In this document: piece after piece, positions 24,720 to 33,700 of the stretch
Position numbering within the stretch: the first letter of the stretch is position 1
How the letters are laid out: every line of letters starts with the position of its first letter
Origin: Chitinophagaceae bacterium
GTDB lineage: Bacteria > Bacteroidota > Bacteroidia > Chitinophagales > Chitinophagaceae
DNA: 64,000 nucleotides
Direction of reading: 5' to 3'
Assembly (NCBI GenBank): GCA_020403425.1
Contig: JADBXR010000002.1
Span: 186,001 to 250,000, forward strand
Position numbers and translations under genes: made by a program
Notes under the pieces: model-generated
The model's input: the letters and a program-made list of their open reading frames with translations, nothing else
Told to the model about the DNA's origin: nothing
Databases searched by the model: none

Positions 24720-25850
24720 TTAACCATTACTGTTCACTGCCACATTGGGTTGTTTTACCACGGTACAGCCATAGTTACCGGCTGTTTTCACGTTCAGGTA
24801 AATGGTATAATATCCGGGAGTGGTCACTTTAAAGTTTTCGCCACCGACAGCAGGTACATCGTAACCATCTTTTACCTGTTTACCCAGGGTCACCGCATCG
24901 CTGTTGTTGGCCCTGAACCTGAACTCACCGGCCTGCAGGTTACAGGTGATCACGTAGGCATTTTTAGTTTCATCATAGCTCATGACCGGGTCATTACCGG
25001 CGGCAACAGCAGTTCCGTGGATACCCCAGCTGTTGATCTTGGTATAACTCCAGGTATTGGTATTGGTGCTGGCTTTTACCAGGTAAGTTCCGGCACCGCC
25101 GAAGATGGCCAGCACACCACCTCCAAATCCGAATTTGTTATTACCGATATGGGTGTAAGTATTGGTAGTTTCCCATTGGGTTCCTTTTACAAACATGAAC
25201 TGGGCGTAAGTATTGGTGAAATTCACGAATCCCTCATATTCCCCATTGTTCTCAGGACTAACGATCTGTGGGGCTGTGGCCAGGTCCCAGTTCTCGAAAT
25301 TACCGGGCAGTTTCAGGTATTTGGGATAGTCGTACGCAGTGTAGGGTTGGTAGGTGGTCACATTCAGGGCTACCGCATCGCTGTATACCACACCGGCTTT
25401 TCCGTAAACCGGGGTCGCTTTTACCCGCAGTTCCACTTTGCCGCTGTTACCACCGGGTATCAGTTTACACATTTTCTGGTTCAGGTCTTTTACCAGGAAA
25501 CCTACCTGGGCGCCATCTGTAGTACCCAGCTCAACAGGAGCTTCAAAACGGGTACCTTCTGCTGCAGCTTCTACTGTATAGTTTCTCAGGTTATCGTTGG
25601 CAGTACGGCTCCAGCTGAAGTTCACAGCAGTGATGTCCGCATTACCCTGACGTAACACCACATTGCTCTCAGAGATACGAAAACCAGTAATAGCGGTAGC
25701 ACTTTCAGCTACTATATTATTGGCAGCAGTTACGGGAGTCTCTACTCCTTTCTGGCAGGCTGTCAGCAGTAAAAGAGCAGTTCCTATAAAGAGCAACCCG
25801 GCTCTCCGTGGAGTCTGCATTTTGTCGGTTTTGGTGATCTGCTGTTTCAT
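24720..25850 (-). CDS. SusE/SusF-type outer membrane lipoprotein
   Basis: Starch-binding-type surface lipoprotein of about 376 residues. The start at 25850 gives MKQQITKTDKMQTPRRAGLL and a lipobox LLTACQKG; an ATG-led frame runs 16 codons further upstream but lacks support. The N-terminal SusE-like Ig domain is ISESNVVLRQGNADITAVNFSWS. Two tandem carbohydrate-binding-like modules follow, with LPGNFENWD and WGIHGTAVAAGND as the landmarks. SusE/F proteins hold glycans at the cell surface next to a SusC/SusD transporter, but no susC, susD or glycoside hydrolase is in this window. A terminator at 26162-26190 isolates it from the kinase gene upstream. Confidence 0.82.
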   Translation of the reverse strand: MKQQITKTDKMQTPRRAGLLFIGTALLLLTACQKGVETPVTAANNIVAESATAITGFRISESNVVLRQGNADITAVNFSWSRTANDNLRNYTVEAAAEGTRFEAPVELGTTDGAQVGFLVKDLNQKMCKLIPGGNSGKVELRVKATPVYGKAGVVYSDAVALNVTTYQPYTAYDYPKYLKLPGNFENWDLATAPQIVSPENNGEYEGFVNFTNTYAQFMFVKGTQWETTNTYTHIGNNKFGFGGGVLAIFGGAGTYLVKASTNTNTWSYTKINSWGIHGTAVAAGNDPVMSYDETKNAYVITCNLQAGEFRFRANNSDAVTLGKQVKDGYDVPAVGGENFKVTTPGYYTIYLNVKTAGNYGCTVVKQPNVAVNSNG

Positions 25851-26161
25851 AAAATCTGTTTTTCCTGAGGTGAATGATGTGTTACAATCACAGTACAAAG
25901 TGACTCAGAATCGGCCCCCTGGGAAATAGACCGTGTTGTGAAAAAACAGTAGGTGGGTATTTGCGGAAAGGGTAACAGGACGCTCCCTGAACAGATAGAC
26001 CTCAGGGAAGCAGATCGGTAACTGTAGCGGCCGCTGACACGTAGCTGACCGGAATATAAACTGTAGTGAAAAATCTATGAAATACGCTTCTGAAGAAGCG
26101 TAAATGATATAAATAATTGATAATCAATAAAATTCAGGATATCAATTTGACGATTTTATCA
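25851..26161. other. Gene-free region with a small hairpin
   Basis: About 310 bases without a credible gene between the susE-type gene start and the terminator of the kinase gene. It holds a perfect 8 bp hairpin, TACGCTTC-TGAA-GAAGCGTA (26083-26102), and an AT-rich tail (26103-26160) with TTGATAATCAA. It should contain the promoter of the susE-type gene, but I find no exact TAnnTTTG on that strand. Confidence 0.5.
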
Positions 26162-26190
26162 TAAAAAAGCCTGCCCGGTATCGGGCAGGC
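26162..26190 (-). terminator. Terminator of the GAF kinase gene
   Basis: A 9 bp GC-rich stem GCCTGCCCG/CGGGCAGGC (26169-26177 with 26182-26190), a 4 base loop and a T run on the minus strand, 45 bases behind the stop. Confidence 0.85.
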
Positions 26191-26234
26191 AGTAACAAGT
26201 ATTGGTCATTTTACAACATTCTGTATCTATCGAT

Positions 26235-27491
26235 TCACAGTTTCGGGATCCGTACTTCAAATACGGAGCCCTGGCCGGGAGTAGAATGAACTTCTATCTG
26301 CCCGTTCAGCTCGTCTACAAGCTTTTTTACAAGGCGCAATCCCAAACCATATCCCGCTTCACCCTTGGTACCGGCAGCTGAAACAGTGGTCCCTGTATGG
26401 AAGATCTGAGCTACCTGGGTGGTATCCATACCTACCCCTGTATCCCTGACGCATATCTGCAGTTCTTTTACTTGCGATCTGACCTCCAGAGAAAGCTCCA
26501 CAGTTACTTTTCCTTTGACCGGTGTGAATTTGATGGCATTGGAAATAAGGTTGCCGGCTATCTGCAGCAGATGGTTCTTTGAAAAGGAGACAAGGCTATT
26601 CTCGCCCTTGATCTGAATGGCCAGATCGATCTCTTTGGGGATCGCCTGCGGTGTATACAACTGCTCCAGTTTGTCTTTGAATATCGCCAGGTTGAACGAT
26701 CCATTACCTCCCAGCTGAGTATCTACCGTTTCTATCTTTTTACCGGTAAGCAGGATCTCATTGGCCAGTTCAAGCAGGGATGCCCCGCTCTTGTGGATCA
26801 ATCCTACAAATTCCAATACCTGGTCCATATCATTGTCCTTGCCTTGCTGACTGATGATCTGCGCAAGACTGATGATCCCTCCCAGTGGCCCACGGATATC
26901 GTGTGCCACTTTTCGCTGCGTATCGTTGGCCTCTTTTACCTTGCTTTGCAGGTTACGGATAGATTGAAATGCCATCAGGCAGGTAACGATCTCGTGTGCA
27001 ATGATCTTGAGGATCTCCACTTTCTCCGGACTGATCTCATGCCCTACTTTATCCAGCACGCATAATGCGCCGATATTATAGCCATCTGCCGTTTGCAGGG
27101 GGACCCCGAAATAATATTTCAATAATGGCTCGCCTGTAACATAGAACTTGTCCTTGAATCTGTCATCCACACTCAGGTCCTTTACTTCCAGGCTCTGCTC
27201 TTTGGCCACGATGGTATACTGGCAAACCGAATCGGACCTGCTCATCTGTTTCAGCGGCAGACCATAATTGGATACTGTCCACTGGGTAAAGGAGTCGATC
27301 AGATTGATCAGTGATATAGGCGTTCCGGCAACTCTTGCGGCCAGTTCTGAAAGTCCCTTCAGGGATTCCTGCATTTCTGTATAGTCCACATCAAGCTCTG
27401 ACAGCTTGTGCAAACGTTCCATTTCATTCTCAGGAATGGGTGGGATCACTGCAGAAGGGGGATTGGATTCGGATATGGATTCTGTTTTCAA
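26235..27491 (-). CDS. GAF-domain sensor histidine kinase
   Basis: A 418-residue cytoplasmic kinase with no membrane segment. A GAF domain covers about 25-170 (RVAGTPISLINLIDSFTQW, YFGVPLQTADGYNIGALCVLD), close to the GAF sensors of Bacteroidota that sit with CheY-like or NarL-like regulators. HisKA follows with QRKVAHDIRGPLGGIISLA (His near 198), then HATPase with NLISNAIKFTP, RDTGVGMD and GYGLGLRLVKKLV. The active His-Asp pair in HDIRGPL is normal. It lies 27 bases downstream of the NarL-type regulator gene on the same strand, so it is probably the end of that operon; which regulator it serves cannot be decided here. Confidence 0.9.
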   Translation of the reverse strand: MKTESISESNPPSAVIPPIPENEMERLHKLSELDVDYTEMQESLKGLSELAARVAGTPISLINLIDSFTQWTVSNYGLPLKQMSRSDSVCQYTIVAKEQSLEVKDLSVDDRFKDKFYVTGEPLLKYYFGVPLQTADGYNIGALCVLDKVGHEISPEKVEILKIIAHEIVTCLMAFQSIRNLQSKVKEANDTQRKVAHDIRGPLGGIISLAQIISQQGKDNDMDQVLEFVGLIHKSGASLLELANEILLTGKKIETVDTQLGGNGSFNLAIFKDKLEQLYTPQAIPKEIDLAIQIKGENSLVSFSKNHLLQIAGNLISNAIKFTPVKGKVTVELSLEVRSQVKELQICVRDTGVGMDTTQVAQIFHTGTTVSAAGTKGEAGYGLGLRLVKKLVDELNGQIEVHSTPGQGSVFEVRIPKL

Positions 27492-27518
27492 AGGATATCG
27501 TAAATAAAGGTATCAGGA

Positions 27519-28148
27519 TTAAATCAGCTTGTTATCAACTGCGTATCGGATGAGTTCCAGGTTATTGTGAAAGCCCATCTTTTCGAAGATACGTGCACGG
27601 AAAGTACTCACGGTATTACTGCTCAGTACGAGCTCCTTGGCAATATCTGAAATGGAATGACCGGAAGCCAGTAATTTGAACACTTCGAATTTCCTGTCGG
27701 AAAGGCTTTCTACCGTTTTGGCGCTGTTGATATGTTCAAAAGCATCTGCCAGTGCATCTGCCACATCCGGACTCAGGTATTTACGGCCTGATAACACCTG
27801 GTTCACGGCTTTCACCAGCTCCAGCGTTGCAGCTCCTTTGGTAAGATACCCCATGGCACCCGCTTTGATGGAACGAACGGCATACTGATCGGGCGAGTGC
27901 ATGCTGAGGATGATGACGGGGGTCTTGGGAGAATGTTCCTTGATCTTCTTCACGGCTTCCAGACCTGAATCGCCCGGAGGCATGGAAATGTCGCAGATGA
28001 TCACGTCCCATTTTTCCTTGTACACCTGTTTCATCAGGTCCACGGCATCAGACACATCTACGATCTCTGCCAGCGGATAAGCTTCCGTAAGCAGCATTTT
28101 AATACCTTCTCTAACAATGGTATGATCATCGGCTATCAGAATTCTCAT
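27519..28148 (-). CDS. NarL/FixJ-family response regulator
   Basis: A 209-residue regulator: receiver domain with D7-D8, phosphoacceptor D53 (CDISMPPGDSG), S82 and K104, then a LuxR-type helix-turn-helix from about 145 (LSDRKFEVFKLLASGHS, SDIAKELVLSSNTVSTFRAR). The usual DRERE of the HTH start reads DRKFE here. It overlaps the upstream PAS kinase stop by 4 bases, so it is translated with that HisKA_3 kinase, which fits NarX-NarL pairing. It is a close paralogue of the gene at 29807, sharing the C-terminal FEKMGFH motif. Confidence 0.93.
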   Translation of the reverse strand: MRILIADDHTIVREGIKMLLTEAYPLAEIVDVSDAVDLMKQVYKEKWDVIICDISMPPGDSGLEAVKKIKEHSPKTPVIILSMHSPDQYAVRSIKAGAMGYLTKGAATLELVKAVNQVLSGRKYLSPDVADALADAFEHINSAKTVESLSDRKFEVFKLLASGHSISDIAKELVLSSNTVSTFRARIFEKMGFHNNLELIRYAVDNKLI

Positions 28149-29743
28149 AAGTTCAGTTTTTTAGGTATATACGCAACGACGGTTGTTCCTTTTCCAGGTT
28201 CGCTTTTGATCTTCAGCTCTCCTCCCATCGACAAGGCCCTTTCCCTTAATCCGACCAATCCCAATGTATTACGTTTTTCTGATGTTTCAAATCCTATTCC
28301 GTTATCCATCACAGACAAACAGATCCGATCTCCTTCCTCCAGCAACGTCACATTCACATAACTGGCATCGGCATGGCGCCATACATTATTCAGTGATTCC
28401 TGCGCGATCCTGAACAATTCCGTTTTCACATTACCGGGTAATTCCCTGTCGTCCAATGTCGACTCAAAGATACACTCAATCCCGTTCATATTGTGAAACT
28501 CACTACAATGCCATTGCAGGGTAACATTGAGTCCAAAGTCGTCCAGGATACTGGGCCGGAGGTCTGCGGCTATCTTATGGATATAGGCCAGCATAATCTC
28601 CAGGGTATGGGTGGCATGACTGATCCTTTTTTTGCTGGATTCCTCCCCGGTAGCCAGGCGTATTGATAACCAATCGATGTCCATTTTGAGGGCCGATGCC
28701 AGTTGTCCCAACTCATCATGCACTTCCCGGGCAACTGATTTCCGCTCTTTTTCGCGCACATTCTGCAGGTAAGAGGACAGGTTCTTCAATTCATTGTTCT
28801 TGATACGCAGTTCCTCTTCGGCCTTTTTGCGTTCCGTAATATCCCTTTGTATGGCTATCCAATTGGTATACCAGCCTTTTTCATTGGCAATAGGGACAAT
28901 GGACGTACTGACCCAGAAAGGTTCGCCATTCTTTTTATAATTCAACAGCTCCGCCTCCACAGGTTGCCATTTCTCCAATGCCTGGCGTATTTTGTCCAGT
29001 TGTTTGCGGTCGGTATCCGTCCCTTGGAGTATCCGGGGCGTTTGTCCCAGCACCTCATCCAGCGAATAACCTGTCATACGCACAAAAGACTCATTGACAT
29101 ACAGGATCCGTGGACCCGGCAGGTCGATGGGTTCCGCATCGGTGACCAGGATACTGTCGGAGCTCCGGGTGATGACAGACTCGAACAATTTCAGCAATAC
29201 CTGCTGCTTTTTCTTAGCGGTGATGTCCCTGAAAAATACAAGAACACCCTTATCGGACAGGTGCAGGTATACCACCAGCCATTTCTGCAAGACCGGAACG
29301 TACAGATCGAGGTTCTGGTTGACCTGTTCTGCATGCAGTTTTTCCAATGACCGGTAGAAGGGCTTGCATTCCGTTTCAGGGAAGATAACGGTGATCCGTT
29401 CCCCATACAACTTTTCAGTGGAACGTTCCAGTACCTGTACGGCCAATTGGTTGATCTCTGTAATGACCCCGTCTGCATTCAAAGCCAGGTATCCATCCGG
29501 TATATTTTCCAATACCTCTACTACCGAACCATCACTTTGTGCGACCTGCTTGTGAGAAAACGTAAACAGGATGGTCAACAGACAGGAAAAACACAGGAGA
29601 TAAATCACCCAGGTGAAAGTGCCATCGCTATCACGCCATTGAAAAAAAAGAAGAAGTAGTATCTGTGAAATGAGCAGGATTGCCTGCAACGGGAGCTTCC
29701 CTGAAACGGAGAATAAACCACCACCCTTAACGCCTGTTTTCAT
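28145..29743 (-). CDS. PAS-domain HisKA_3 sensor histidine kinase
   Basis: A 532-residue NarX/DegS-type kinase. Two membrane segments lie near the N-terminus (ILLISQILLLLFFQW and IYLLCFSCLLTILFTF). Two PAS domains follow (about 70-180 and about 190-300, the second with DSILVTDAEPIDLPGP and NWIAIQRDITERKKAEEEL). The HisKA_3 motif KSVAREVHDELGQLASALKM places the phospho-His near 341, then HATPase with RIAQESLNNVWRHADA, VMDNGIGFE and LGLVGLRERALSMGGEL. It is followed, with a 4 base overlap, by the NarL-type regulator at 27519, its probable partner. It could also phosphorylate the paralogous regulator at 29807. Confidence 0.92.
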   Translation of the reverse strand: MKTGVKGGGLFSVSGKLPLQAILLISQILLLLFFQWRDSDGTFTWVIYLLCFSCLLTILFTFSHKQVAQSDGSVVEVLENIPDGYLALNADGVITEINQLAVQVLERSTEKLYGERITVIFPETECKPFYRSLEKLHAEQVNQNLDLYVPVLQKWLVVYLHLSDKGVLVFFRDITAKKKQQVLLKLFESVITRSSDSILVTDAEPIDLPGPRILYVNESFVRMTGYSLDEVLGQTPRILQGTDTDRKQLDKIRQALEKWQPVEAELLNYKKNGEPFWVSTSIVPIANEKGWYTNWIAIQRDITERKKAEEELRIKNNELKNLSSYLQNVREKERKSVAREVHDELGQLASALKMDIDWLSIRLATGEESSKKRISHATHTLEIMLAYIHKIAADLRPSILDDFGLNVTLQWHCSEFHNMNGIECIFESTLDDRELPGNVKTELFRIAQESLNNVWRHADASYVNVTLLEEGDRICLSVMDNGIGFETSEKRNTLGLVGLRERALSMGGELKIKSEPGKGTTVVAYIPKKLNL

Positions 29744-29806
29744 ATTTTATCCGAAAATTACCTACCTGCTATCTGTTCCGGCCGCAGGGAGATCAGCGGA
29801 ACAGGC

Positions 29807-30436
29807 TCAAATTATTTTATTGGCAATGGCATATTTAATCAGTTCAACATTGGAATGAAAACCCATTTTTTCAAAAATCCTTCCTCTGAATGTACTGATG
29901 GTATTATGACTGAGCGATAACGATTTTGCGATCTCAGTTGTGGTCATTCCGGTTGCCAACATCCGGAAAACCTCTTTTTCCCTGTCGGACAATTTACTAA
30001 TTAAAACGCTTCGTTGCGTATGTTCTATAAAATCAGCCATCAGGTAGACAACTTCGGGACTCAGGTATTTCTTTCCGGAAGCCACTGTTTCCAGTGCTTT
30101 CACCAGTTCCAGCGTTGCCACTCCTTTGGTAAGATAACCTGAGGCGCCGGATTTAATTGCCTGCAAAGCATATTGGGCAGGGGCATGCATGCTTAGCACC
30201 AGGATGGGGGTATCCGGTTTTGCCTTTTTGATCTCCTGGATGGCTTCCAGTCCGGATTTACCCGGAGGCATGGAAATATCGGTAACGATCACATCCCATT
30301 TTTCTTTTTTGGCTTGCTGTATCAACTCTTCAGAGTTGGACACATCTACAATGGAAATTCCCGGATGCGATTCCATCAATACATGCCTGATACCGTCTCT
30401 AACGATCGTATGATCATCTGCTAATAAAACCCTCAT
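29807..30436 (-). CDS. NarL/FixJ-family response regulator (paralogue)
   Basis: A 209-residue regulator with D7-D8, phosphoacceptor D53 (TDISMPPGKSG), S82, K104 and a LuxR HTH (LSDREKEVFRMLATGMT, TTEIAKSLSLSHNTISTFRGR). It closely resembles the product of 27519-28148 in length and motifs and is probably a duplicate. The gene lies 63 bases upstream of the PAS kinase gene on the same strand. An AGCGGAGGT ribosome site precedes its ATG. Together the four genes 26235-30436 form a two-kinase, two-regulator block. Confidence 0.93.
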   Translation of the reverse strand: MRVLLADDHTIVRDGIRHVLMESHPGISIVDVSNSEELIQQAKKEKWDVIVTDISMPPGKSGLEAIQEIKKAKPDTPILVLSMHAPAQYALQAIKSGASGYLTKGVATLELVKALETVASGKKYLSPEVVYLMADFIEHTQRSVLISKLSDREKEVFRMLATGMTTTEIAKSLSLSHNTISTFRGRIFEKMGFHSNVELIKYAIANKII

Positions 30437-30648
30437 AAATACCTCCGCTTTTCACTGTCTTGGCATATCCCCTATCGCTCATGGACACATGAATCGGACG
30501 GGATATGCTAATTGGTTAATTTTCAATTCTGATCTTTACAATTTCACTGTAAAGAAACGACGAAGGGTATCGCCCGCAAATAGTCAAGTTCGAAATTGTC
30601 TGTGGTAAGGCGGATAGTGCATGGGTAGTCTTTCGACTACATTATAAT

Positions 30649-30680
30649 AAAAAAGGACCGTAACTGCTACGGTCCCTTTC
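30649..30680 (-). terminator. Terminator of the giant surface protein gene
   Basis: An 8 bp stem GGACCGTA/TACGGTCC (30655-30662 with 30668-30675), loop ACTGC, followed on the minus strand by a T-rich run. The rest of the 265 base gap shows only a small GTAGTC/GACTAC hairpin (30625-30640). Confidence 0.8.
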
Positions 30681-30701
30681 TAAGAATATCATATACAATG
30701 G

Positions 30702-33700
30702 TTAACGCAGTTTGATCAGTTGCACCAGTTTTCGCTGGGTTCCCTGCATGATTTCTGCAAAATAAGTACCGCTCTGATAGTTGGCCCCGATCTGGAAAGT
30801 ACTGTTGGGTACGATTCCGGACCTGGCATCCACTACCCTTCCATTGGCATCCATTACACGGAGAGTGACAGGTGCCTGGTGCCTGCTTTCGAATTTCAAG
30901 GTGAAGAATGTTGTCGTCGGATTCGGCATCACGGTCACTTTCAACTCTGTTTCTGTAGTGATCTGTTCCGATTTGCCTTCAGCAAGGGTTGACTGCGTAA
31001 TGACAGCCGAAACCGTATTCACCACAGGCACTGCAGCTGCACCACAGTCGAAACTGTTCCAGTTCACATTCTTTCCATTGCTCTCCACTTCTTCAGCAAT
31101 GAAGAGACCGGTCATATACACATAGCTGTTGCCCTTTTCGTAATACTTATCATCATCATCGTCACGATCGCAATCACCGTGACCATTTCCGTAATCACCG
31201 TAAGCATATCCGCCGGTGACTTTCAATTTACCTCCAGGCATATACACATTGGCATTGATACGGGTATCGCCGCCTTTCACGCTGAATTTGGCATCCTCGC
31301 CCTCATCATCCCAAACATCGTATTTGTTCTTACCATTACCCTTTTGTGCATCACCCATATAAAAGGTCACACTGTAATTATCCGGGTTCAGGAATACCTG
31401 GCTACCGATGCTCACCGATCTGCGAACCAGCACTTTGGCGTCCTGCAGGAATCGGATATAACTGTATCCGTAACGTGGGCCTTTTACCACATCCAGTTTT
31501 TCGATATGGATCACCGGTGCCGTAAAGGTGACCTGTGCCCCCTGTTCTATGCGGATGGTTCCGAAGATGGTGCCGTTCAGTGTCACTCTCGCATTTTTCC
31601 GGATAGTGAGGTCCTTGTAATTCCCCTGTAAAGTGGCAGTGGCTGACTGGGCAACACTGGCATTGGAAAGGTTCCAGGTACTGGTTGTATTATAGAGCAT
31701 GACCGGCAACTGAATACCCGTGGCCGCGCTATAGATCGGATGCGCGATGGTGATGTTCTTACCATCCCTGTCTATCTTTCTGGCTTTAACAAAGGAACCA
31801 GGTGCGGCAACGGAACTATTGTTATGGAAAGTTACTTCCCCTTTGGCCGATATGACACCTACGCTGCCAGAAGCGACGATATTATTGGCGCCCAATTGTA
31901 CCTTATCATAGGCCAGGATCGTGTAACTATTGGTCAGATTCTGTTTGCGGAATGTATACACAGCGGGCAGACTGGTACAGCCGCCGGCAGTAACGTACAA
32001 TGTATAGTCGCCATCCGCGCTGGTTTGGTTCAACGTGATCTCCTGTGAGTTGCCAACCGGCGTTTCGTTACCCATTACCCATTGGTAAGTAGCATTTGGC
32101 GTATTGGCAGCACCTGTTAAGACAAGCTTGTTACAGAAAGCGTCTTCACTGCCTGCTGTGATGGTGGCCACGGGCAGCACATTACAAAGAGGGATATCGG
32201 TCACCGTGACCGTAGTGTTCACCGATGCCGCACAACCGGAAGCATTGGTCACCGTATAGGTAATGATAGCGGTACCTGCGGCAATACCTGTAACCTGTCC
32301 ATCAGGGTTTATTGATGCGTTACCATTATTGCTGCTCCATACACCACCTGCGGTAGTATTGGACAGTTGTATTGAAGATCCCGCATTCACCGTAGTATTA
32401 CCCGTGATATTGGCCACTACCGGGTTAGCGTAAACAGCAACCGTAATAGCTGAAGATTGTGCCGTGCAGCCGGATGCATTGGTCATGACGACCGTATAAT
32501 TTCCACTGGCAGAAGCCGTATAATTTGCAGTGTTGGCGTTTGTGATGGCCACACCATTATTATACCACTGATACGTATAACCCGCACCCGTATTGGCAGC
32601 AAGCAGCACAGAGCCGCCGGCGCAGAAGGTAATGGGCCCCTGGGCAGTTACCGCAGCTACAGGCGCCGGGTTCACCGTAACGGTGACAGCGGTAGAACCG
32701 GCTGTGCAACCGGACTGGCCAGTTACGATAACACGATAATTACCGCTGGCGGTAGCTGTATAGTTTTGCGCAGTAACGCCATCCAGCACTACGCCATCTT
32801 TGAGCCATTGGTAGGTTCCTGAACCCCCAGCGGTCAACACCACTGAGCCACCGGTACAGAAGGTAGTGGCCGAAGCAGCCGTAAGGGTTGCAACAGGCAC
32901 TGCGTTCACCACCACTGGCAATTCCGCAGAAACTACTGAACAGGATCCGTTATTGATGGTCACGGAATAATTACCGCTGGCAGAAGCCATATAATTGGCC
33001 GTATTGGCGTTTGTGATGGGGGTACCGTTGTTGTTCCATTGGTAGCTATATCCTACGCCAGTGTTAGCCGCCAGCAACACAGAACCGCCCGCGCAGAAAG
33101 TAGTGGCACCCTGGGCAGTTACAGCAGCTACGGGCGCTTCGTTCACAGATACAGTGACAACGGCGGAGGCCGACGTACAACCGCTTGCATTAGTGATCTC
33201 AACAGTATAGTTTCCTGCAGTAGTGGCCGTATAGGTTGCTGTGGTAACACCCAGTGCAACGCCGTTCCTTTTCCAGTTATAAGAGGTTCCGGCACTTGCT
33301 GTGAGTAACACAGAACCACCGGTACAGAAAGTAGTAGCTGAAGCAGCTGTGATGGTAGCCGCAGGAACTGCATTCACCACCACAGGCAATTCGGAAGAAA
33401 CAGCTGAACAGGACCCATTACTGATCGTCACGGAATAATTACCGCTGGCAACAGCCGTATAATTTGCCGTATTGGCGTTTATGATGGGGGTACCGTTGTT
33501 GTTCCATTGATAAGTATACCCAGCACCCGTATTAGCTGAGAGCAACACTGAGCCGCCGGTGCAGAAAGTAGTGGCGCCCTGGGCAGTGATGGAAGCAACA
33601 GGTGCTTCGTTCACCGTTACGGTGACAATAGCGGAAGTAGCCGTACAACCGGTCTGACCGGTTACCACAACACTGTAATCTCCGCTGGCTGTAGCTGTGT

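Noticed and set aside
24552..25655. A 367-codon open frame on the plus strand opposite the SusE-type gene
   Set aside because: The minus strand encodes a lipobox and SusE/SusF-type modules with coherent domain order; the plus frame translates to repetitive low-complexity sequence without family motifs.
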